Assembly: GCF_038719015.1 (NCBI RefSeq)
Contig: NZ_CP152276.1
Span: 3,985,501-4,049,500 of the forward strand
Direction of reading: 5' to 3'
Length of the DNA stretch: 64,000 bases
DNA from: Nguyenibacter vanlangensis
GTDB lineage: Bacteria > Pseudomonadota > Alphaproteobacteria > Acetobacterales > Acetobacteraceae
In this document: positions 15,122 through 23,222 of the stretch, piece after piece
How positions within the stretch are numbered: position 1 is the first letter of the stretch
Layout of the letters: each line of letters begins with the position of its first letter
Notes under the pieces: generated by a model
The model's input: only the letters and a program-made list of their open reading frames with translations
Told to the model about the DNA's origin: nothing
Database searches by the model: none
Translations under genes and position numbers: made by a program

Positions 15122-16033
15122 TCAGCGCAGCAGGCTGTCCCGGGCGGCGGCGACCACTTCGCGGGTCAGCGCGTCCAGCAGGCGGGTGCCGATGCGCACA
15201 TGCTGCCAGTAGAGCGGCACGTTCAGGAAACGCTGGTCCATCAGGCTGACCAGCCGGCCGGCCGCCAGGTAGCCGGCGACCATCGGCAGCGGGTTCATGC
15301 ACCAGCCCAGCCCCGCCAGCGCCGCGTCGACGAAGGCGTTGGTCGAGGGCAGCCAATGGGTGGGGGCTCGGGACGCCAGGGTTTCGGGGACCGTGCCCAG
15401 CGTCGCCATCCATCGTTCCTGCAGATGGTCCTGCCGGTCGAAGCGCAGCATCGGCGCGCGGGCCAGGGCGGCGGTATCGACCCCGTGGGCGAACCAGCGC
15501 GCCATGAAATCGGGCGACGCGGTGGCCACGTAGCGCAGCGCGCCCAGCGGAACGGTGCGGCAGCCCTGGACGGGCGTGCGGTCGGTGGTCACGGCCGCCA
15601 GCACGTCGCCGGACCGCAGCCGTTCGGCGGTATGGTCCTCGCCCGCGACGACCAGGTCCACCAGCCGATCGCCGCGCCGGGCGAAGGCGGCCATGGCCGG
15701 CACCAGCCAGGTGGCCAGGCTGTCGGCGTTCACGGCGACGCGGATCGTCGGCGGGCCGGCGGCGGGCAACAATTCCGCCAGGCCCGGGAGGGCGGAGGCC
15801 ATTTCGCCTTCCAGCAGGCGCACATGCTCGACATGCGCGCAGAGCCGTGCGCCGACCGGCGTGGCGGTGCAGGGCTGGCCCCGCACCACCAGGATCGCGC
15901 CCATGCGTTCCTCCAGCGCGCGCACGCGCTGCGACACGGCCGAGGGGGTGACGCCCAGCGCGCCGGCCGCGCGCTCGAAGCTGCCTTCGCGCACCACGGC
16001 GGCCAGGGCGGCCAATGCGGCGTAATCGAGCAT
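15122..16033 (-). CDS. argP: LysR-family regulator, ArgP type
   Basis: A 303-residue LysR protein. The N-terminal helix-turn-helix (LAALAAVVREGSFERAAGAL then GVTPSAVSQRVRALEERMG) and an effector domain starting IRVAVNADSLATWLVPAMA are those of ArgP/IciA, which senses lysine and arginine and activates the basic amino-acid exporter argO. The divergent neighbour is exactly such an exporter, separated by 77 bases, which supports the assignment. It ends 67 bases past the nuoM stop, convergent with it. Confidence 0.88.
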   Translation of the reverse strand: MLDYAALAALAAVVREGSFERAAGALGVTPSAVSQRVRALEERMGAILVVRGQPCTATPVGARLCAHVEHVRLLEGEMASALPGLAELLPAAGPPTIRVAVNADSLATWLVPAMAAFARRGDRLVDLVVAGEDHTAERLRSGDVLAAVTTDRTPVQGCRTVPLGALRYVATASPDFMARWFAHGVDTAALARAPMLRFDRQDHLQERWMATLGTVPETLASRAPTHWLPSTNAFVDAALAGLGWCMNPLPMVAGYLAAGRLVSLMDQRFLNVPLYWQHVRIGTRLLDALTREVVAAARDSLLR

Positions 16034-16110
16034 GGCGAATTTAGCTGTCCTTAATCGAATATAGAAAATGAAGCTGGATTACGCTGCTTTCCCCGGCCAT
16101 GGAAGGCCCC
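16034..16110. promoter_or_regulatory. argP-argO divergent control region
   Basis: The 77-base gap between the divergent regulator and exporter starts is A+T richer than its flanks (TTAGCTGTCCTTAATCGAAT around 16041-16060). It should hold both promoters and the ArgP site, by analogy with other ArgP/LysG-exporter pairs. A precise operator cannot be fixed from the sequence alone. Confidence 0.4.
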
Positions 16111-16749
16111 ATGTTCACGCTTTCCAGCTATCTCAGCGGCTTCGGGCTGACGGCCGCGCTGATCGTCGCGATCGGCGCGCAGAATATCTTCGTCCTGCGC
16201 CAGGGGTTGCGCCGCCGGCATGTCGCCGCCGTCGTGGCGTTCTGCGCCCTCTCGGACCTGGCGCTGGTCTCGGCCGGGGTGGCCGGGGTCGGCGCGTTGC
16301 TGCGCACCGTGCCGGGCCTGGTCGGGGGGCTGACCCTGGGCGGGGCGGCGTTCCTGTTCTGGTACGGGCTTGGGGCGCTGCGCCGTGCCGTCGCCCCCGG
16401 CGCGCTGGCGGCCGAGGGGCCCGACGGGCCGGAAAGCCTGGCCGGGACCCTGGCGCGGGCCGCGTCGTTCACCTTCCTGAACCCGCATGTCTATCTGGAT
16501 ACGGTGCTGCTGATGGGCGCGGTCGGCGGGGCGCTGCCGCTGGCGGCGCGGCCGTGCTTCGTGGCCGGTGCCGGCACGGCCAGCCTGCTGTGGTTCCTGG
16601 CGCTGGGCTTCGGCGCCCGGCTGCTGGGCCCGTTCTTCGCGCGGCCGGCCGCCTGGCGGGTGCTGGACGGCGCGGTCGCGGCGATCATGCTGGCCCTGGC
16701 CGCCAACCTGGTCATGCGTGGCCTGGGTCCGCTGAAGCTGGTGCTGTGA
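16111..16749 (+). CDS. argO: LysE/ArgO-type basic amino-acid exporter
   Basis: A 212-residue inner-membrane protein with about six helices. Motifs are IGAQNIFVLRQGLRRRH and FTFLNPHVYLDTVLLMGAVG, closely matching E. coli ArgO, which exports arginine and lysine analogues. The start MFTLSSYLSGFGL aligns with ArgO and has a GGAAGG site just upstream; a longer form starting at 16099 is possible. It is divergent from argP and probably its target. A hairpin terminator follows at 16781. Confidence 0.9.
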   Translation: MFTLSSYLSGFGLTAALIVAIGAQNIFVLRQGLRRRHVAAVVAFCALSDLALVSAGVAGVGALLRTVPGLVGGLTLGGAAFLFWYGLGALRRAVAPGALAAEGPDGPESLAGTLARAASFTFLNPHVYLDTVLLMGAVGGALPLAARPCFVAGAGTASLLWFLALGFGARLLGPFFARPAAWRVLDGAVAAIMLALAANLVMRGLGPLKLVL

Positions 16750-16780
16750 GGCCGAAATCCGGCGGACCGGCGACCTGATC

Positions 16781-16808
16781 GACCGGGCGGGGTGAAAACC
16801 GCCCGGTC
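16781..16808. terminator. Bidirectional hairpin between argO and ppk2
   Basis: A perfect 10-bp stem (GACCGGGCGG / CCGCCCGGTC) with an 8-base GGTGAAAA loop lies between two convergent genes. There is no long T-run, so the call as a shared terminator rests on position and stem strength. Confidence 0.6.
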
Positions 16809-16831
16809 ATTCCATCGGTCCGGCCATCACG

Positions 16832-17746
16832 TCAGTAAAGCTGGGGAACGATCATTCCCTCGGGGGTCGGCTGGCGGGTATAGTCGGGGTGATAGACCCG
16901 TTCCGGCAGGATGACCTCGGGCTTGGTGACCTCGGCATAGGGAACCAGCGACAGGAGATGCGCCATGCAGTTCAGCCGCGCGCGCTTCTTGTTCACCGCC
17001 GGCACCACCCACCAGGGCGCTTCCTCGATGTTGGAGCGTTCCAGCATCTCGTCCTTGGCCAGGGTATAGGCCTCCCACCGGCGCCGGCTCTCCAGGTCCA
17101 TCGGGCTGAGCTTCCATTGCTTCAGCGGGTCTTCGATCCGCGCGCGGAAGCGCATTTCCTGTTCCTCGTCGGTGATGGAGAACCAGTATTTCACCAACTG
17201 AATGCCGCTGCGGACCAGCATGCGCTCGAATTCGGACACCGAGCGGAAGAATTCCGCATAGTCCGAGTCGGTGCAGAAATTCATGACCCGCTCCACACCG
17301 GCGCGGTTGTACCAGCTTCGGTCGAACAGCACGATCTCGCCCGCCGCCGGCAGGTGGGCAACATAGCGCTGGAAATACCATTGGGTGCGTTCGCGGTCAT
17401 TCGGCGCGGGCAGGGCGGCGACCCGGCAGATGCGCGGGTTCAGGCGCCGGGTGATGCGCTTGATCACCCCGCCCTTGCCGGCGGCGTCGCGGCCTTCGAA
17501 GATGATGACCATGCGGTGGCCGGTCTCTTTCACCCAGTCCTGCAATTGCACCAGTTCGCCCTGCAGGCGCAGCAATTCCCGGAAATAGTGTTTGCGGAAC
17601 GCGGCGCTCTCGTCGGAGTCCGCTCCGGCCAGCCGGCTGTCATCCAGTTCCAGCTCGATTTCCTCGTCCAAGTCGTCGAGGATCTCGTCGCGCATGCGTT
17701 CGCGCGCGTCGGCCGGGGAAATGTCCTGCCCGTGGCTCTGCCGCAT
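16832..17746 (-). CDS. ppk2: Polyphosphate kinase 2
   Basis: A 304-residue PPK2-family enzyme that transfers phosphate between polyphosphate and nucleoside diphosphates. Visible are Walker A in FEGRDAAGKGGVIKRI, the lid/Walker B region VLFDRSWYNRAGVERVM, and downstream family segments SITDEEQEMRFRARIEDPLK and WKLSPMDLESRRRWEAYTLA. One PPK2 domain with an acidic N-terminal region (LDDLDEEIELELDD) indicates the class I type. The ATG of MRQSHGQDIS is chosen; the frame stays open upstream without family sequence. It is single and convergent with argO. Confidence 0.93.
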   Translation of the reverse strand: MRQSHGQDISPADARERMRDEILDDLDEEIELELDDSRLAGADSDESAAFRKHYFRELLRLQGELVQLQDWVKETGHRMVIIFEGRDAAGKGGVIKRITRRLNPRICRVAALPAPNDRERTQWYFQRYVAHLPAAGEIVLFDRSWYNRAGVERVMNFCTDSDYAEFFRSVSEFERMLVRSGIQLVKYWFSITDEEQEMRFRARIEDPLKQWKLSPMDLESRRRWEAYTLAKDEMLERSNIEEAPWWVVPAVNKKRARLNCMAHLLSLVPYAEVTKPEVILPERVYHPDYTRQPTPEGMIVPQLY

Positions 17747-18198
17747 AACCGTCAATCCTCGCTCCGGCTGGTGGGGTCGATGCGCATCCCGGACCGGCCG
17801 GCCGGTCCGGCCGAACGGCTGATGCGCTTGCGGCACGGGATGCAGGCCCGTGTCCGAGCCGCCTGCATAGCGCGCGCGCCGCCGGGCCGGGAGGGCGGGA
17901 TTAAAATTTCATCAAACTGTTACGGTGTTGCAGGCGCGATCAGGCCTTTTCATGGCCGGACAGGCCATGATGCGCGGCCAGGCCGGCCGCGCTGCGGCTG
18001 AGCGTGCCGAGGATCTGGCCGTGGCCTGCCGGAAATATCGGTCTTCGCCCGCAAAGACGTCCTATTTTTTATTTCGGTTGATAAACTATCTTCCTGCCAA
18101 TAGAACTTTGCGTACTCCAAAAGGTCGGGGTGGGGCGAGACGGGTGCATGGCGGACTGTTCCGGTCCGTCGCCCGGGGCGCGCGAAGCAGGGAGCTGC
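17747..18198. other. Intergenic region upstream of ppk2 and sugar porter
   Basis: About 450 bases between divergent genes. No gene was recognised. It contains two A+T-rich patches, 17899-17930 and 18059-18110, that look like promoter zones in an otherwise GC-rich context; the second holds the promoter candidate listed separately. Confidence 0.6.
18078..18106 (+). promoter_or_regulatory. Candidate sigma-70 promoter for sugar porter
   Basis: TTGATA (18078-18083, five of six matches to -35) and TAGAAC (18101-18106, four of six to -10) are separated by 17 bases, about 90 bases before the chosen start codon. Confidence 0.35.
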
Positions 18199-19539
18199 AT
18201 GGTGACTCTTTCGTCCATCGACGGATCGGCCGTCGTCAGCCCGGACACAGGTCATTTGGCCGTCGGCGGCCCCGCCGGGGCCTATGGCTGGCGGCCGATC
18301 GTCGTGATGGCGATCCTGTTCTTCAGCATCGGCTTCGTCACCTGGCTGAACGGGCCGCTGATCACCTTCGTGCAGCTTGCCTTCAATCTGAGCGACGTGG
18401 CGGCGTTCCTGGTGCCGGCCTGTTTCTACCTGGCTTATTTCGTCTTTCCGCTGCCCGCGACCTATGTGGCGCGCCGCACCGGGTTGAAAACCGGCATGGC
18501 GGTGTCGCTGATGGTCATGGCGGGCGGCTCGGCCGTCTTCGGCGAATGCGTGACCGCGCGCTGGTATCCCGGCGCGCTGGCCGGGCTGGCCGTGATCGGG
18601 GCGGGGCTGTCGCTGCTGCAGATCACCATCAATCCCTATGTCAGCCTGCTGGGCCCGCATGCGCGGGCGGCGCAGCGCATCGCCATCATGGGGACTGCGA
18701 ACAAATGCGCGGGCATCGTTGCCCCGTTGGTCTTCGCGTGGCTGGTGATGCGCGATATCGGCGGGATCGCGGCGCAGGTCCAGGCCGCGCCGGACCAGGC
18801 GGCGCGCGACGCCATCCTGGCGCGCTTCACCCATGCGGTGCATGCGCCCTATCTGGCGATGGCGCTGCTGCTGGCGGGCATGGCGGTGTGGGTCCTGCGC
18901 TCGCCGCTGCCGCCGATCGCGCTGGAGGGCGGGGGCCATGAGGCGGGCGCAGTGGCTGGTGCCGGGGCGGGGAGCGGCGGCCTGGCCGGCCTGGCGCTGG
19001 GCGTGTTCGCGATGTTCCTCTATGTCGGGGTCGAGGTCCTGGCGGGTGACGCCATCGGCATGTATGGACGCAGTGTCGGCCTGTCGCTGGATGTCACCAA
19101 ATATCTGACGGCGCTGACCCTGGCGGCGATGATGGCGGGGTACCTGACGGGGATGGTGGTGGTGCCGCGCTTCGTGTCGCAACTGCGCTATATGGCGCTG
19201 TCCTGCGTCATGGGGCTGGTGCTGTGCGCCGCCGTGTGGTTCAGCGCCGGCCTGGTCTCGGTGCTCTGCGTCGCCTTGCTGGGATTTGCCAATGCGATGA
19301 TCCTGCCGGCGCTGTTTCCCGTCGTCATGCGCCGGATGGGGCGCCATGCCGACCACGCGACGGCGCTGCTGGTCATGGCGTTTTCGGGTGGGGCGGTGCT
19401 GCCGCAACTCTATGTCCATCTGGCGCAAGGCTGGGGCACGCATGCCGCCTTCGTGCTGGTGGCCGTGCCGGCCTATCTGGTGATCCTGGGCTATTTCGGG
19501 CTGATGCGCGGGCGGGATGAGGCGGGCGAGGCGGTCTGA
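18199..19539 (+). CDS. GluP/FucP-type MFS sugar transporter
   Basis: A 446-residue major facilitator with about 12 membrane helices, resembling the glucose/galactose (GluP) and fucose (FucP) porter group: GFVTWLNGPLITFVQLAFNL in helix 1, YVARRTGLKTGM in the first loop, LLQITINPYVSLLGP, and the internal VGVEVLAGDAIGMYG segment. It most likely imports a hexose with protons. An in-frame GTG at 18130 and an ATG at 18148 exist; 18199 is preferred because AGGGAG lies five bases upstream. It is monocistronic, with a promoter-like pair upstream. Confidence 0.82.
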   Translation: MVTLSSIDGSAVVSPDTGHLAVGGPAGAYGWRPIVVMAILFFSIGFVTWLNGPLITFVQLAFNLSDVAAFLVPACFYLAYFVFPLPATYVARRTGLKTGMAVSLMVMAGGSAVFGECVTARWYPGALAGLAVIGAGLSLLQITINPYVSLLGPHARAAQRIAIMGTANKCAGIVAPLVFAWLVMRDIGGIAAQVQAAPDQAARDAILARFTHAVHAPYLAMALLLAGMAVWVLRSPLPPIALEGGGHEAGAVAGAGAGSGGLAGLALGVFAMFLYVGVEVLAGDAIGMYGRSVGLSLDVTKYLTALTLAAMMAGYLTGMVVVPRFVSQLRYMALSCVMGLVLCAAVWFSAGLVSVLCVALLGFANAMILPALFPVVMRRMGRHADHATALLVMAFSGGAVLPQLYVHLAQGWGTHAAFVLVAVPAYLVILGYFGLMRGRDEAGEAV

Positions 19540-19944
19540 GGGTGCTGTTTCGTCGGCTCCCCTGGGGTCGAGGCGGGGCTATGTGCCTTGATCGGTCGGG
19601 CGTCGTATCCGGATTGGCGCTCGCGTGGGAAATGGGTTGGGTATGTCGCCGGCAAATTCGGCGATTGCCCGGGTTCTGTCGGTAGGGCGTCGGGAGGCAT
19701 GCCGGGTAACGGACTAAACGCGAAGAAAGGAGACCTGCGGCTTTCGCCTCGTGTCAGACTCCCAAGCAGTTATGCCGGTTGCCCGAAAGCTGACATTGTC
19801 AGGCGAGCCGCAATAGACGGAGTTTGGGACTTTGCCGCCGTTCGTCGCTTCTTCGCCGAACGGCGGCTTTCGACGGGACCTGCCGCTTCATTTAAAGGGG
19901 CGAGGCGGAACGCGTTAAAAACCCGACCGAGGCCCTGCCGCGCT
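19540..19944. other. Intergenic flank of an atypical islet
   Basis: About 400 bases between the sugar porter and the convergent unknown gene. No coding sequence could be supported. Base composition changes from about 19700 onwards to a less GC-biased style that continues through the unknown gene. A hairpin with 11-bp arms (GCCGCCGTTCG / CGAACGGCGGC, 19834-19867) followed by TTT on the plus strand could terminate the porter transcript. Confidence 0.55.
19834..19867 (+). terminator. Hairpin downstream of the sugar porter
   Basis: Perfect 11-bp arms around a 12-base loop, followed by TTTCG. It lies between two convergent genes and may act on either; the T-run is short. Confidence 0.35.
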
Positions 19945-21585
19945 CTAACCGAGGCGTACACCGACAATTTCACCTGCCTGCACCCGAAAATCGAGCACGA
20001 GGGAATCGTCCGTGTGGGCTCCCACCGAAAATGCAGGTGCAATCGCTGCCGTGATGGCGCGATTGCCAACAATGAGGTTGTCGAACAGAGCGTTCTCACG
20101 GGCCAGGAAAGGCGCCTTGCTCTCGTATGATGACACCGCCTGAAGTTTCTCGCGCAGGGTCCGATCAATCGCCATCGTAGCCTCACCTGCGGGTAGAAAC
20201 GGACGGAAATCCTCGGCGATGGCTTCGTACCGCGCCTGTTTCCCGATTTCGCGTCCGGGATAAGCGGACATCAGCTGAAAGCCACAGGCACGCGCACGCA
20301 GACAAAGCAGGATGTCATCATAGCAGCTCATCACGGTTGCCTGAACATCCTGAAGCGCTTTGAGGTACTTGCTAGAACCAAATGTATCCTTCTTCACCGC
20401 GCGGAGTGCTTCGGTTGCGGCCTGCAGATCCTTGACGAGGTGGTCATACACCTTGTTGAGTTTAGCCTCGTGCTGCTCGATCGTGTGCAAAACTTCAGGC
20501 GCCAGTTCGCCGGAGAGAACCGCCCGCGCGACCTGCCGAAAATAGCGAATGGAGCCGGTCAGCGTTGAACGGCGTTCGTCCTGCTGAAAGCGCGAGACAT
20601 CGGCAAGCATCGTCTTGATCTCGTCGAGCGCCTCCTCAATGCGTTGCATCTGCTGCTGCTGAGCTATCGCGGTGGCGGCGGTCATGAAGATGGCTGGGCC
20701 GGAAATGCCGATAGCCGTTACTTGGTGAAGATCGACCATACCCTTGTGGCCCTTGGCCACCCCGACATAACCACCCACTTTGTCGCTCCAGGAAAGCGCA
20801 GCCTTCGCGCTGTAGATATTCTTCCCCGAGAGCATCTGCTCCGCACTGAAAAGAGGCTGCAATGCTGTCAGCAAAGGCGCCAGTTGACTTCTTGTACGGC
20901 CATCAGGGACCATAAACGACCAATCCCGAGCCGATTCCTCCGGGATCGCAGCGAGCGAGAAAGCATGCCGGCCGTCATCGCCGACTATGCTGACTGCGGT
21001 GTCCGGCTCAGATCGAATTGCCAGAGCCCGGCTGTCGGGACTTGGCAGTCGTCCGTCTGCGGCCACGATCCCACGCAAGTAGGCTATCTCGACCAGAGCT
21101 GAGACAAATGGAACCCAGGCGTCTGTGCTCAGCACACCCGCCGCCGACTTGCCGGCCGCACTCGCGGCCTCCCTGACCAGTGCAGCGCGAGCTTCAGGCT
21201 CCGCCGTTAGAAGATGTTGCTTGGCGAACACGTTGATGAGGATAGCCTCACGCTGGGCGACATCGAGGCCGGCAGTGGGGATGCCAATCTTTTTGCAGGC
21301 TGCAAACAGAAGTTCGTCATAGCTGTGCTTGCGACCCGCCATGCTACCCGCTTGCGCCGAAAAGTTTTCCGTTAGGAAAAGCGCCAGGCGATATATCTCA
21401 TCGGCTATCTGGTCCCGATAGGTGCTGTGGTCGGGCTGATAACGCAGATAGGCGCGCGAGTGTCTTAGATAACTGAAGGGCGAACTAACCAAAAGATCCA
21501 CGATTGGAGTGAGCTCTTCATTGGAGCATAGATCAAGAACGTCATAGAGGCTGATCGAATACTTTTCTTCTAACGGATCAATCAT
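19945..21585 (-). CDS. Unknown protein with YaaW-like N-terminus
   Basis: A 546-residue protein of unknown function. The first roughly 150 residues follow the layout remembered for E. coli YaaW (UPF0174/DUF3944-type): an opening helix with a C-S-N-E-E-L segment, then YRDQIADEIYRLALFL, a gap, and SYDELLFAACKKIGI. The middle contains a short hydrophobic stretch (VTAIGISGPAIFMTAATAI) followed by a glutamine-rich coiled coil (about residues 305-345, QQQQMQRIEEALDEIKTML). The C-terminal half is helical and unrecognised. The start is fixed by GGAGG five bases before ATG at 21585; the frame is open upstream to 21642. Codon choice is less GC-biased than its neighbours and no partner gene is present, consistent with acquisition by transfer. 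Confidence 0.7.
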   Translation of the reverse strand: MIDPLEEKYSISLYDVLDLCSNEELTPIVDLLVSSPFSYLRHSRAYLRYQPDHSTYRDQIADEIYRLALFLTENFSAQAGSMAGRKHSYDELLFAACKKIGIPTAGLDVAQREAILINVFAKQHLLTAEPEARAALVREAASAAGKSAAGVLSTDAWVPFVSALVEIAYLRGIVAADGRLPSPDSRALAIRSEPDTAVSIVGDDGRHAFSLAAIPEESARDWSFMVPDGRTRSQLAPLLTALQPLFSAEQMLSGKNIYSAKAALSWSDKVGGYVGVAKGHKGMVDLHQVTAIGISGPAIFMTAATAIAQQQQMQRIEEALDEIKTMLADVSRFQQDERRSTLTGSIRYFRQVARAVLSGELAPEVLHTIEQHEAKLNKVYDHLVKDLQAATEALRAVKKDTFGSSKYLKALQDVQATVMSCYDDILLCLRARACGFQLMSAYPGREIGKQARYEAIAEDFRPFLPAGEATMAIDRTLREKLQAVSSYESKAPFLARENALFDNLIVGNRAITAAIAPAFSVGAHTDDSLVLDFRVQAGEIVGVRLG

Positions 21586-21918
21586 GAAGCCTCCGGATAG
21601 CCGACCCAGCGATTTGCGCGACGTTATGGCCGATTTCAGCAAAAGCTGAAGTTGAGGTCAACGATGCTGATTGGTCGTAGGCTGTCATGAACGTGAACAT
21701 CTTGAATGGCTGCTTTCGGTCACCCCTCCCCGATAACCGCCATGCCGCTCCCCTCACAACCCGGACCTATGATCTATGCGAGCCGATGCCTATTTTTGGG
21801 GACAATGGTTTATCCCGCTTGAGTGATGGAATGGTGTGCGTGGCGGTTGATGGTGGTCGGTCAGCGGCCATGGGGGTGAAAGCCGGACCGTTGGGGGTCC
21901 GGCTCGGAGTGTCAGGTG
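21586..21918. other. Intergenic upstream flank of the islet
   Basis: About 330 bases between the unknown gene and the MYG1-type gene. No reading frame here resembles a known protein and no integrase, tRNA or clear terminal repeat was found. The half nearest the unknown gene shares its lower GC content; GC richness returns by about 21870. Confidence 0.5.
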
Positions 21919-22959
21919 TCAAGTGGCGGGCTGTTTTGAGGCGGCGTCGATCTCGAGTGCCAGGCGGGCCATTTTCAGGGCGCCGTCGCGGCTGGCGGCG
22001 CCGCAGATGAAGCGGGCCGGGTGGGCGAAGACGGCGTCGGGGACGCCGGAGATCCTGGCCAGGGCGTCCCTCTCGAGGCCGGCCCATGCTTCCGGCAGGG
22101 AGACGCGCTGGCCGAAATCGCCGCGCTTGGGCGGGATGGCCTTGACGTTCCACTGGTCGGGGCTGGCCGGGGAGACCACGTAGACGACCGGCAGGTCGTG
22201 CTCGAAAATCACCTTCTCGGTGGGCATTCCCGTTTCCATGACGAGGATGCGCTTGTCGTCGGCCTGGTCGTAGGCCGCCATCACCCGGTTCGCCGCCTTC
22301 AGCCCGGCGCGGGCGCGGTCGACCATGTTGACCAGGTGGGCGGCCACCGCGACGGCGGCGTTCGCGAAGCCCTGGGCCTCGCGCGCACGGGCCGCTTCCG
22401 GACCGTGGAGTTCGGCGGTATCCCAGGCCGGGCCGCAGGCCGACACGATGTCCGCCAGGGACAATTTTCCCATCTTCGCGACGCCGTTATCGTCCTGGTC
22501 GACCGGCAGGACCAGCGATTGGTCGATAATCTGCCAGAGCGCGGCGAGTCCGTCCGCGTCCATCGGCGTGGCGAGCGGCGTGGCGAGGATGTTGCGCAGC
22601 GCCGCGACGCCGTACGCCTTCCACAGCAATCCGGCGGCGCTGTAGGGCGTGCCGTCCGCGCGGAGCGGCTTGTCCTTCATGTGGTGGTCGTATCGGCCGT
22701 TGGACGGGTCGTACGTGCCGCCCACGTCGAACACGATGTCGGCCGAGCGGATGCGGTCGGGCGCGCGGGTGCGCGCGAAATCGAGCCGGTCGATGGGCGT
22801 TTCGGCGAGCACGCGGCCGCGCAGGTCCCCCTGCGGCGCGAGCGCGTAGTGAAGGATGACGTAGCCCAGCGTTTCGTCGACATGGAAATTCCCCGAATGG
22901 GTCAGCGCCCTGACGGTTGCCGTTTCATCTTCGAGACCGATGGGCGTGTGTTCTGGCAT
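21919..22959 (-). CDS. MYG1-type (UPF0160) hydrolase
   Basis: A 346-residue protein of the MYG1 family, DHH-like metal-dependent hydrolases (eukaryotic MYG1 is a 3'-5' RNA exonuclease). The signature THSGNFHVDETLGYVIL is at the N-terminus, with FDVGGTYDPSNGRYDHHMKD and a C-terminal FAHPARFICGAASRDGALKM. The bacterial role is not established. The ATG of MPEHTPIG is chosen; the frame continues upstream without conserved sequence. It is divergent from codB. Confidence 0.85.
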   Translation of the reverse strand: MPEHTPIGLEDETATVRALTHSGNFHVDETLGYVILHYALAPQGDLRGRVLAETPIDRLDFARTRAPDRIRSADIVFDVGGTYDPSNGRYDHHMKDKPLRADGTPYSAAGLLWKAYGVAALRNILATPLATPMDADGLAALWQIIDQSLVLPVDQDDNGVAKMGKLSLADIVSACGPAWDTAELHGPEAARAREAQGFANAAVAVAAHLVNMVDRARAGLKAANRVMAAYDQADDKRILVMETGMPTEKVIFEHDLPVVYVVSPASPDQWNVKAIPPKRGDFGQRVSLPEAWAGLERDALARISGVPDAVFAHPARFICGAASRDGALKMARLALEIDAASKQPAT

Positions 22960-23040
22960 AGGGGCACCTGCTGAGAAACGAGGGGGCTGGCAAACGAGGG
23001 TGGATTGCCGATCGTGCCCCGTCATGCCGCACGGGCGGCC

Positions 23041-23071
23041 GCCAGACAATATTCGTGGCCAGACAATATTC
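23041..23071. promoter_or_regulatory. Paired 14-bp direct repeat upstream of codB
   Basis: GCCAGACAATATTC occurs twice (23041-23054 and 23058-23071) with a 17-base period, in the gap between the divergent MYG1-type gene and codB. Such spacing suits two regulator sites, though it exceeds one DNA turn. The regulator is unknown. Confidence 0.45.
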
Positions 23072-23101
23072 CTTGCCGGGCCTGTCGGTCCTCCCCTGAG
23101 A

Positions 23102-23140
23102 GGCACCTCTGGAGGGCGCCTCTGGGGGGTGCCTCTGGGG
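23102..23140. repeat. 13-bp tandem triplet upstream of codB
   Basis: Three adjoining 13-base units (GGCACCTCTGGAG, GGCGCCTCTGGGG, GGTGCCTCTGGGG) lie about 80 bases before the codB start. All contain CCTCTGG. Possibly a regulatory or slippage-prone element in the leader. Confidence 0.7.
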
Positions 23141-23222
23141 GCGGGACGCGGCGTTTGCAATCCGGCGCGTCCTGGCGGATCATTTCGGCCGGGACACGGA
23201 TCGGAAGGGCGGGTGCGGCATC

